In this document: positions 51,001 through 61,585 of the stretch, one piece after another
Numbering within the stretch: position 1 is the first letter of the stretch
How the letters are laid out: each line of letters begins with the position of its first letter
NCBI GenBank assembly: GCA_964035795.1
Contig: OZ038322.1
Coordinates: 18,392,674 to 18,456,673, forward strand
DNA length: 64,000 nucleotides
Direction: 5' to 3'
From: Pterobdella sp. o SKG-2022
Lineage: Eukaryota; Annelida; Clitellata; Hirudinida; Piscicolidae
The notes under the pieces: generated by a model
What the model was told of the DNA's origin: nothing
The model's database searches: none
What the model saw: only the letters and a program-made list of their open reading frames with translations
Position numbers and translations under genes: made by a program

Positions 51001-53990
51001 AATTACAGTTTGACTACCGCTCTGTAAAGACTATTTGAATGGATTAGTTACGTGTTCAAGAAAAAAAGGAAATCGACATTAAATATACAGTTTTTTGCTG
51101 AAAACCCAGTGGTTAAAAAACATTCAAGGCATGTTAGTAGAGATTGACAAGCTGCATACATGGACCAACTTACGAGGGTTGGTCAAGGATAGAACAGATG
51201 GATAATCTTTGTATCTACCCTACTTATTTTCATGCGTGACAAATTTGAATAGTAGGCAAGTATAAAATAATCAATAAATAGAAAATTTGTTTTGAATGAG
51301 TAAGCATACCATATTCAGTTACGGTAAATGTCTGTTTCACAACAGCATACTGAAAAGGACAATTAAGAGTCTTCAATTAAATATTATCAACATTAAACAC
51401 AGGTTTTGAAAATTATTCTTAAAAGTGAGTTTTAAGGTTCTTTATTGAAAAAATTTCATTAAAACTGTTGGCATATAACTCTGTATTGATTTGCAGCAGC
51501 AAGAAGAGTTCAACTACAAATCAATATGATTTAAACTTCATTTTAAATGTTAAAAGTTCTAAATAAACTTTAGGCTAAAACGCAATTCTCCTCTAATTAA
51601 ATGAATTATTTTTTATAATCTTAAACTTGCGATCATGAAATCCTATTTCAATTCAACTCAATTTTTACGCGTTCGAGCTTTTTTTGTCTAATTCTTTCTA
51701 TATAAGCATGTGGAAATATTAATATAATTTATGAAGTTTTCAATTGGATCGATTAACCATTCAATTTAACTGAATGCTTGCTGAAAAGTACCAAATGATA
51801 TCAAGTTAATAAATCTTTTGGCATGAAATTTTGAATATTTTGTTAAAAATTTTCAAAAGTTTCTTTTCACAATAACACTGAAACTTTCAATTCCTCTGAA
51901 TACACGGTAGGAGTTTTGAAGTTTCACATTCTTTATAAATTGTCAAGCCGTATAACTCAGACTAATTATCTAAAGTTACCGGCTTCGATCCTATATGAGA
52001 TGCCGTTAGCACCTGTTCCACATTCTATTTTCGTTACATAAAATTTGTAGCAAGTGCTTTATGAGCATTACATCACATTAGTTTACATTAATTTTTTCGT
52101 TCTAAAGTTATTTTATATTGAAATTTGTTTTACATGCCATTTGCTTGTTTTTAAATATATCCTGATAAGAAAAAAGTTGAAAACATCTCTACTGTTATTT
52201 TTTAATGAAATGGTCGATATTTGATTGATTATTCTACAGTGCTTTGAAACAAAAAGTAATTATGAAATTTGGAAAAAAGTTATTCAATTTTCAATCAAGG
52301 TTTTGTTTTCAATATGTTTATGTTTGAATAGTATGTATAGACTCAGCAATATCCAAAAACTCTGATTTGAAATAAGTAAGACCAAGTTTTATCTTCAAAA
52401 AAAATTTTTTTTTACGTGTTCATGAGTTACTAAATATATACTTTTAATTCAAACTAAACAAATTTTTCAAATTTACTTTGCTGGTAGCTGTAATAGTCCA
52501 CTCTCCCTGTACAGCTGGGTCAGCTAGCTGGAGGTGATCCGTTATGACTCCTTCAAATACATGATGCACTTTATTGTTACTCTTTGTGATATTTTTAAAA
52601 TTAAGCTTTCAAAGATAAGAACACACTTAATGAGTACAAATTTCAAAGACTGAAATTATCGAAACTTGAAAAAATATTTTAAAAATTCAAAATATGAAGT
52701 TATATCTTTATTTGATGCTGAGTTTTAATTAAAAATTGAAAGGATTCATCCACTGCTGGCGTAACTAAAAAAAAAATTATTAATTTCCGATCATGCATAA
52801 AAGATTAACATTTTTGAATTTAAAAGAAATTGGTTTTAACCGTGAGAAGTATCTTTATTTATCAATTGTTTGATCAGGTTATCAGCCGAGTCCTAGGATA
52901 ATTTTAAACAATTATTGACATTATATTTTCAGTTATAAATAATTCAAATTTCATTTTTAATTTTTTTGGAATCCAACAAGCGTATAGCATACTTTGATGG
53001 TGATGTTAAACTTCTCATCGAATGACATTAGACTGGGTTTAAACGAAATTACTCGAAAATTCACTGGAAATTAAGCGCAAACTTTTTAGTTATGATTTTT
53101 TAAATGTATTTCCAAAAGTTTGAAGTCTTAAAACGTTCAAAAAACGGTATATTCGGTTTCGATTTTTCTCAAAGGGCCTGCTTGTTATTTATTATATTAT
53201 TCCAAATAAATTTCAAATCCTCAATTCTTAAAAGCATTTTTTATGTTTTCATGTGTTTTTTTAACTGAAATTACTCTGAACTGTTGTATTTCTCATTGGA
53301 ACCAACCTTTTTGTCCTTGTTTGTAAATTCCTTTGTCGGTTTGAATATAAACTGATTGGACTTTTCTATTAATCTGAACCTTTTTAGTAACATTAATAAT
53401 AAATTTTTCTGACAAAGCATAAAACTCTAAAGAATCTCCTGTAACGCTTTCTGGAATCTGTCATGAACGTGAAAAAATGTTTTACTCAGATTTTTATATT
53501 TTTTTGAACTGTTTAACTTATTTTGAAGGTTAGTGCCTATTAATAACTTACTCTTAAAGTCAAAAAGTCCGATGTGTCTACAAGGAAAATTTTTAAAATT
53601 TAATTCAGCATTCATGGCTCATAGGAGTTTAAAAAAAATTTTAAATCAGCTTTGGACCTTAAATTATCAGTCACTCAGCGACTCACCAGTGGTTAGCTTA
53701 AATAATTTCTCCACCACAGTTTCTCCTTTTGGATATCTTAGTCCAATTTTGCATTTAAAACTTCTAGCTTTGTTTGAATAAGTGCTGAAACTGAAACCGA
53801 AATCATTTCCAGGTCGGCATATGTTTGGAAGTAGTATCTCATAATCGCTGTATCTAAGTTCAGTGTTGAGCATTGTAGTTTATGAAATAAGTTTTGATAA
53901 AAATATGATAGTTCTTATTTTAAAACGTTTTTACTTCGCACAAGCTAGAGAGATGAGAAAAAACAAAATGAATAATCTGAAATTAGTCAT
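48025..53990 (-). CDS. Alpha-2-macroglobulin family protein, copy 1 (N-terminal half only)
   Basis: Seventeen minus-strand exons join in frame for 669 codons: 53990..53935 (signal peptide, MTNFRLFILFFLISLACA), 53853..53687, 53577..53552, 53457..53307, 53063..52993, 52892..52841, 52568..52477, 51349..51310, 50488..50386, 50263..50161, 50058..49813, 49677..49456, 49394..49272, 49209..49147, 49054..48848, 48408..48259 and 48159..48025. Landmarks in order: EILLPNICRPGND (MG1), SVYIQTDKGIYKQGQ (MG2), VNFRVISFKPSL, VQGEWTITA, VLPKFEVSV then YTFGKPVDG (MG3), and VALLAVDQSVLLLDEGNDI (MG6). The family comprises secreted protease traps and thioester defence proteins. The visible part stops right where the bait region, CUB, thioester and receptor-binding domains should follow. 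The next sequence is a short AT tract, then the 200-N gap, then an unrelated gene. No lesion was seen in the visible exons. Confidence 0.88.
50670..50786. mobile_element. Hairpin (MITE-like) element 3
   Basis: An almost perfect palindrome: TAAAGCTTTTCGTAAGTTG and CAACTTACGAAAAGCTTCG around a short loop with TTGTATACTTGATAATGTG. It shares the TTACGAAAAGCTT core with elements 1 and 2 but has a different stem. It lies in an intron of the first alpha-2-macroglobulin. Confidence 0.7.
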
Positions 53991-56321
53991 TTTATCTGGA
54001 AATAATGATATGTCGTAAGTATATTATATTACTTTGAATATTTTACTCTAAAAATTTACTCATTTATTTTTTTCAAGTATATTCTCATTCTATTAATATA
54101 CAATCATTAAATAATTGAACATAAAAAAGTTTCTTAAAAACTTACAAAGAATAAGCCGCAGCTCTGAAATTCACAAGTACCACGGTATTTATATAGTCAT
54201 CAAATTACATAAGAATATTGGGAAAAACAATATTATTCGTATTATTTTAATAATAATTTTATTATCATTTATTGTGATTCTAGTTTTCATTGTGTTCAAA
54301 TAAATCTTTCATTTGTTTTTAACAACAGTTTTTAGAGCTGAATAATTTCGTATAAAATTGAAATTAAATTTCTATATTTAGGTTGGAGTGAAGAAACAAA
54401 GATAATATCGATTATTTGAATGACTTTCAATCTTAACTTTAGTTTTACTGAAATTTTATCTGTTTTTTAACGTTATTATTTCATTAAAAAAACATTTTTG
54501 TAAATTTTAGCAAAGTTTTTACGAAATGATAGCATCAGTTGAAAACCCAATTATTCATAGATATATTTTTGAATTTTATAGTTACTTTATATACACACAA
54601 TTCAATGTAAAAAAATAAAACTCATCTACTTTGAAAAATAGAAATTTATAAGTGAATCCTATGGCAACTCTTCATCTCATTGCTGGTTCTTTGGATCTAA
54701 GTGGATGTTGCTATGGAGCTGAGATCCCGCTTAGCAATTTTATTCTGCGCGGCAAGTACTTTCAGTATTCTCTCAAGCTGAAACTATCTCTGAATAAGCC
54801 TTTGCTTTAATAATAAATTTTCCGATGTGAAAGAAGTCTGATCAGTGATAAAACCGTCAAAGGCAGTTATGTAGTCTGCAGCATTTTCTACATTTATCAG
54901 ATTTTAAGTTGTTCACTGTCTTTTTTATCTTTTTAAAAATGGTTTTTTGAAGCCAAAATCATCCCACTTTTTCACGTTTCAACTTTCTGTCTCTTTTCAA
55001 AACTGGTAACTAGACTCATCTCACCAACACGGACGAGACTTATTTGATCCCATAATAAAATACCATGACGTCTCAAGCGCTTAGGTTGAAACAAGCTTTA
55101 CATGCCGATCTTTTTACAGCTCAATCTTATATATGATACTACTCCACCATTTTCGGTAGGACATGTTCGTTGCCCTCCTTGTTTACTAATAATGCTTACT
55201 ACTATAGATAAAAAATTTTCTGCGCCATTTGGAACAGTTTATGATTTTGTTCCCACAAACATGAAAATTTATTTCAATGGTTTGTCATTCAATAGCACGA
55301 TAAATTGAAAAGCCAGTTATATAGCTCTTAGCTATAAAAAAATAATCTTTTTAGTTGGCATGCACCTACAGTGAAATTTAGCCGTTTTTTGATACTCAGA
55401 GAAATTTGAATGATCAAATATTTAGTAAAATGTTTGAAGTTCAAAGGTGCTCAATGAAAAAAATTGCAGAAAACTCAGAAAATTAAAGAAACTTTCCACC
55501 AATTTGACAGAAAAATGAAGTTACGACTAAACAGCACTAAAATTCAATCTTCTGATAATCTAAGCATTTCAGTCTGGACTAGTGCCCGGCAAATGAGGAG
55601 AAGAGAGGTAAGTTAGTAGAAAAGAAACTTGAAGCTTTGTTCATATCTTAAACTAAAATTTTATTCAGTGAATCATATTAAATGAAAAAACAATCTATGA
55701 AAAGTTTTTGAGAAAACTTTCATTTTCTAAGTGTTTGAATGAAAATATTTTGACTGATTTGAAAAAACTAATACAGAATGTTAAACTTCATTTATAAAAG
55801 CACAAATAAATAACTTCTAGCTCGAATTTATTCAGACTTTCAATCAATATCCATCATACATTATTCTTGATCTCAAGCATATGCACAAGACCATTTTTTT
55901 TTAAATTATATTTTAGTTTTATAAAAATGAAATATTTCAACTCATACACTTTATTATTCAAAATAATCGCCAACACCAGTAAGTAAAGTTTCTATTAAGT
56001 TTGAATTCGTCAACAGTTGAAACTGAATCTGCAATGTTTTTTAATTTGAAAAATTTAAAGCAATTGTAATAAAACAGAAAAACTTAATTATTTTGTTAAA
56101 AACCTAATTTAATAAAAAATTTACCTCCAAACATGAAAATTGGTTACAGAAACAAACCTTATATTCATTCTGTGGAAATAATGAAAACAATAATGAGAAT
56201 AATATATTAATGACACTGAAAGAAAAAGATGCAAGGTGAAAAATAATGAATTTTCACTAGTTGATAAAAATATTTTTTCGAAACGTGCAGACTCACTGCA
56301 ACACTGGGGACAAGCTCCTTC
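53991..56321. other. Intergenic region between the two alpha-2-macroglobulin genes
   Basis: 2.3 kb holding the promoter of copy 1 and the 3' flank of copy 2. A 62-codon plus-strand frame at 54115 with a hydrophobic C-terminus and a GC-richer patch near 54655-54790 are visible, but neither has a recognisable family or convincing gene context. Confidence 0.4.
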
Positions 56322-58009
56322 TCAAGAGGTTTGGGTGTCTGCTGAGTAGTACGAAGAGACCACGTCCTCTGTGAAGTGAAAATTTAGATCGTTTATCAGT
56401 TAAATAAAATTTTATTTTCAAAAAGCTTTAATTGTTTAAACTGAAAAATATTTAGTTTCACCAGTATCATAGTAACGATAGACTGACGAGAGCAGGCTTG
56501 ACATGAGTAACTGGTATGACTTTCTTCATTACAACGTTGAATGACAAAACCTCCTGAGTAAGTTGAAAATTTATATTTCAATAATATAGATTGTTATCAT
56601 TTAGAAAAACCTAGCTTATGCAAAAATCTGCGAGATACCTCATCTAAGTAGATGACCAATTTTTTGAATGCTTCTTCTATTTTTTTGAAAGTTTTTCCAA
56701 TTTGAGTTCCTATTTCATCTTTATTCAAAACTTCATATCCAGTCAAAATATTCACTTCAACTACTACCATACCGCTTTCCTTGCTACTATTCCAACTTTA
56801 AAGTTGAAGTATTAGTTATCAATTTATTTGAATCTACCATGTGCTTGTTATCAAACGACAGTAATTTCTCGAACGAACAAACAGAAACATTACTAACCTT
56901 GTAGAAACGTTTAGTCTTAAAGTATCATTAAGAGATTCAGTAGAAAGTGTCAGAGTCAATGCTTCATTGGAGTCATTTGATTTAACGTTGTAAGTAACAA
57001 TCAATTGAACTAGGGCTATTCCAGCTTCTCTTGCATCAACTTGGACATTGGTCGTGTTTGCTGGGAGCTTAGTTTTAATATAATGTTATATTAGCATTTT
57101 ATATATCTTTGTAATTTTTACATAAAAATTGAAAATTTAAATTCAAATGAAATTTCCACCTCTACAGATTGTAGGACTATAGCATTTTGTTGATTAATTG
57201 GATCAAATACATGTTTTCTTTTGTCAGCATCGCTAGTGACACTAACAATAATACCTTCTTCCTTGCTAGAAGATACGAGAAGAGTTGCAAACAAAGTCAG
57301 TGCTTCTAAACCCATCACCGTATCCTTTTTGTGGTTATTTAATTGTTTTATAATATTTTTTATTCACTATATTTACCTAAGTTTTTGATACCCATTCCTT
57401 CTCTAGCTTTTTGGAGTATTTCTCAAATGCATCAAAATTAATTAAAAATGAGGTAAAATAGAAAGAATTTCACATTTTGAAAAAAAAAAAAAAAACTTTT
57501 CAATAAGTCTAAATTTTGTATGAAATCTTTCGTAACATTAACTTCAATAAATTTATGCTGAGTCAAGTACATACTATTTCAAGTTAAACATTCCAAAGAT
57601 TCGCACGGAATGTTGATATGAGAAAATAAAAGTAGTCTTTTTTTAGAAAAATTATAATAACTGGTAACATGGTACTCTGAACCTAGTAATTGTGTTTACA
57701 AGCTTTTTTTTCAAAGTAAGACTAGACGTTTCAGTCTGATGTTTCGATACAAATGAATAAAATAAAAAGACCTGAAAAAAATTGTATTGAAAAATTCCTC
57801 AAATCATTTAGTAATGTGAACTTCTTTTGTAAAAATTTTCAAACTATTTGTTTTGAAACTAAAAATTGTAGTTAACTCTAACATTACTTTAGACATTTTA
57901 TGTTTTAAGTTCCAAAATCAAATATGGTTTCTTTGAACTTTTTTCAATATATTTCTCAAATAACACTATATATTATTTCAATTTTATAAATCAAAATGTT
58001 CATCATCAG

Positions 58010-58680
58010 CATCATTGTTTTACGTTGGTTTGCATGCTGTTATGAGTTGGACTGAGGTTTATAATAACTCTCCTTCACTCTCTAAGGAACTGAACTAGTT
58101 CAGATTTGAGTTTTATTTTTCTAAGGTCATTTCCTACAAACTGAGACAATGCTTTTTTTAGTTTGCTTGCTTTTCTTTTACTTTCTTTTGCTGGGATTTT
58201 TTGTAATTGTCTAGCTATGAATCCATGATACTTTTATCTGTTTTGAATCCAACCTACTTCAACAAAAGTTCTGAAAAGTTTCATTAAGTGCTCCCATACT
58301 TTCAATTCTATAAAATTCCCTCTATCGTTTCCTTTTGTTTTTGAATCAGTTGACGATCAAGGTAGTTTCCCAGTCATCATCTGTTTTGTTCACATTCATG
58401 ACACCATTAAACTTGTTTGTCATACGTTTTCTGCCCATTTTACCAGAAACATTCAAAATCTTTGTCACAACCCCATAAATATTTAATGTATTTTCACACT
58501 TCTATCTTATCAACATCTATCTTAAACCGAAGTTCAAAGTAAGATCAGTCCCAACTAATGGTTCTCTTTTTAAACCAAACTTCTTCTTTAACAGATGTTC
58601 ATAGTGTTTTCACCATGCAACTAATTCTAATTGGTCTGTGACAGCTTTTGACGATTTGTCATTTTAACGGAACTATCCAA
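58010..58680 (-). mobile_element. Degenerate LINE fragment in intron of alpha-2-macroglobulin copy 2
   Basis: On the minus strand, LVAW.KHYEHLLKKKFGL, then NVSGKMGRKRMTNKFNGVMN, DDWETTLIVN, and after frame breaks GNF, KVWEHLMKLF match successive N-terminal reverse-transcriptase motifs of non-LTR elements (AWxxHYExLLN, DW, VNxxKGKGD, GNYRGLKLLEHxMK). Several stops are present, so the element is dead. It is probably the same broad family as the 36.2-kb fragment. Confidence 0.7.
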
Positions 58681-59354
58681 TAACACCACGGTTAGTTGTT
58701 TTAAAACTTTCTTTTTTTGGTTTTTAAATTCAATGAAGTAAAAATAACCTCGCAAGTTTCGAGATATCAAATTAAACTGTTTAATTGATCGTTATATTCT
58801 AATTATAAGCAAACTAAAATCTCATGAAAACTTGTTAAGAATTTTTTATGGAATTGCGAAAATTTCCTTTGTTTAGATCATTTTTCATCCTCTATTAAGT
58901 TCTTGAAATATAAATCTCACTTGTGTTGAGGCGAAACCACCAAAAGCGTTTCTTTGAGTCAGAAGCCATTTTGCAATGGGTAGAGAGTTTTCAAAATCTT
59001 TCTGCTGGGCGTAAACCAAAAGAACGTAGGAGGCCAACTCAACAGCATAAGAATTAGGTCGACCATAACGGGACTTCCATGTATCCGATAAAGTTTCTTG
59101 TTCACTTTCACAATGTTTCAAGCCAGCTGAAATTGTAATGAAGTAGAAAAGCCTCACACAATTGTATGAAAAACAAAATACACGTAACTTTTCTTAAAAA
59201 AATTTCAAGTAGATTCAGGTTCGAATTTGATGATTTTTCAACAAATAAAAAAGCTTCTTGCATTCATTTTTCTATAAAACATAACATAGGCTAACGAATT
59301 ATGATAAGGTTTCACTTATTGGAAATTTTGGTTAATTTTTCAAAAAGTGTTTCT

Positions 59355-59475
59355 TTAAAATGAAACACTTATAAGAGTATATTTTATTCCACGAGGTACC
59401 TCCAATTGAAAAAGTTCATCTTACGAAAAGCTTTGTGGAATAAAATAAACTTATAAAAGTGTTTCATTTGAATAT
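59355..59475. mobile_element. Hairpin (MITE-like) element 4
   Basis: AATGAAACACTTATAAGAG on the left and CTTATAAAAGTGTTTCATTT on the right form imperfect terminal inverted repeats, with the family core CTTACGAAAAGCTTTGTGG inside the right arm. Intron of alpha-2-macroglobulin copy 2. Confidence 0.6.
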
Positions 59476-61004
59476 TTACGTTTGGCTCGAAGAATTAAAC
59501 TGTTTTTTAAAAATTTCTTATTTTTATAAATTATTATATAAAATTCAATATTTAAAAAAATTGATGTTTCTGTAAAGCAGCGTGTTTGGTTTAATCCTAA
59601 TTAAATATTGTAAATCACTTTTTTCAATAGCCCTATCATTCAGAAGCTTTAAAACATTTTCAAGTTCAGAGCAATCAGCTTTGTAAAAGGCATAAGCAAC
59701 TATGGCCAGAACATAAGAATCGTTGGAATACGAGTTGTAAGTACTGTTCAAGTAAGCAACTGCATCTCTTATGCCATTTTGCAAAAGTTCCGAGGGTACC
59801 TTTAAAATATAATTTTGCTGAAATAATTTTAGAGTAATTTTTTTAAAAAATTAACATTTTTTGCATGGAAATATTATGACAAGTATTGTAGCCAAAAATG
59901 AGCGTTTTTAGATTAAAATTAAATTTACAAGCTATTTAACCGGTAGAATTAGAATAAAGTAACTGAAAAAGCTACAAACCCATAAGACTAAAATTTGAAA
60001 ATGGAAAACTTTTAAATTAAACTAGTGAAAGCTTTCACAACTAACTGCATATAGAGAATATGATTTCTGCACAAAGCTCTAAACACTTATAAATCGTTTC
60101 CAAATAACTAAAAAATGTTAACTTTCATCTTACTTTGGAGTTGTTTTTGTTCTTTAATAAGGAGATCAGCACATGCAGTCATGGCAACCCCCTTGGAGGC
60201 TCCACCCTTTAGTTGAATTCAAAATAAATATAAAAAACCTTCACGGTTAAGTTAGTTTCCAACTACTTTTTAAAACGTTTTTTTTATTTTTTTCTTTTTC
60301 AACTTTAGAATGAAAAAGAATTATACTAAATGGCTTTTAATTTATCACTAAAGATCATGAAACCTGCATGTTGGTATAAATCACTCTTCCACCAGGAGGC
60401 TCAACAAATGTTCCATTCACTTGGTTTCTAAGAATCTACTTTAGTGTTTTTGCTATTTTTTCTTTTTCAACTGGAATAAATCTTTTTGCTTGGTGAAAGC
60501 ACTTTACAGTAAATGCGCTTAGCTTGTTTTAAAATTGTTTTTATTGTTCACCATTGCCTAATATTTCATATGAAAACATTAAATGAGGGGAAAGATTATT
60601 CTAAAAAAAACACGTTTGTTTAAGAAAATTTTAACTGAATTTTCGATAAGTAAATAAGGAAGTAAGTCGACCAATTGATCACGTTTATCTGGGGTTTCGG
60701 TCACGCAATTGATTGGTTTCACATGGTATTACTCCATGTAGACCAAAAAAATTTTCGATAAGTAAAACCTTATCATAATTCAATTGACAATAAATGAGGT
60801 GAAATGGAATAATTAAATAAGATAATCATAAAAATAGATTAATTGATGTACTAAAAAAAAATTAGAAGTTGTTGAATAAGGTCATTATCGTTCTTTTGTT
60901 GGTTAACAACCAACATGATCGACTTTTTTGAAAAATGCATTTTCAAAAAGTTATTTATTTTGAACATAGCTCGTTTTCAAAATCGGTTTTTTAAATGTCG
61001 GAAC

Positions 61005-61150
61005 GATGAAGGAGAAGACAGTTGAAGTGGTGGAAACCATGACGAAGAGTCGATCTGTGTTGTCTGCAACGAGTTTTTATTGAAGGACGAAAAAAAGCTA
61101 GACGTGGTTTGTGCGGATCCTCTCAATCATTTATTTTGCGATAAATTGTA
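61005..61150 (+). mobile_element. LINE 3'-end remnant
   Basis: GACGAAAAAAAGCTAGACGT and GGTTTGTGCGGATCCTCTC match the post-RT end of the 36.2-kb LINE (AAAGAAAGCTAGGCATGGTT, GTGCGGATCC). It sits between alpha-2-macroglobulin exons 61396..61315 and 60427..60364, exactly where one conserved exon is missing. Confidence 0.6.
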
Positions 61151-61483
61151 TAAAAATAACTAAATGAAAACACTTTGGAATTTCTATAAGTGCACGAAAT
61201 CAAAAAAAAAGTTTTTTTCATATTTATGTTTGAATTAAAGAGTTGAATTGAATTAGAAAGTTTTAAAATGTTTTAAATAACTATTATTCAAATCTCAAAT
61301 GGTGAAGAGTTTACCATGTACTTCCAGCATCATCTTTTTGACCAAAAGCGCTGAAAGAACCATCGTATCTTTGATAAGTTAACTGTGTTTGATATCCTTG
61401 GAAAATGATAAAATATTTTAAGACTTAGAATAGCTTGAACCCAAATATTTAAAATAAAAATGAAAACCATTATTTATTAACTT

Positions 61484-61585
61484 AATTCACTAAGTTTTTC
61501 ATGAGACAAACCAAAATTATCGAGACCACTTGATAATGTAAGTTTTTCTTACAAAAGGCTTTGTGGATTGAAGTGATTTCATTTA
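61484..61585. repeat. Degenerate hairpin element 5
   Basis: Imperfect inverted ends (ACTTAATTCACTAAG and TTTGTGGATTGAAGTG) with CTTGATAATGTAAG and a TTACAAAAGGCTT version of the family core. Intron of alpha-2-macroglobulin copy 2. Confidence 0.45.

Noticed and set aside
52740..52790. Possible extra macroglobulin exon (VTPAVDESF)
   Set aside because: The frame fits incoming phase, but no donor follows, and the flanking exons already align to the family without it.
54115..54303. Small plus-strand frame with hydrophobic C-terminus
   Set aside because: Lys/Ile-rich translation of AT-rich DNA; no signal peptide at the start, no homologue recognised, no promoter evidence.
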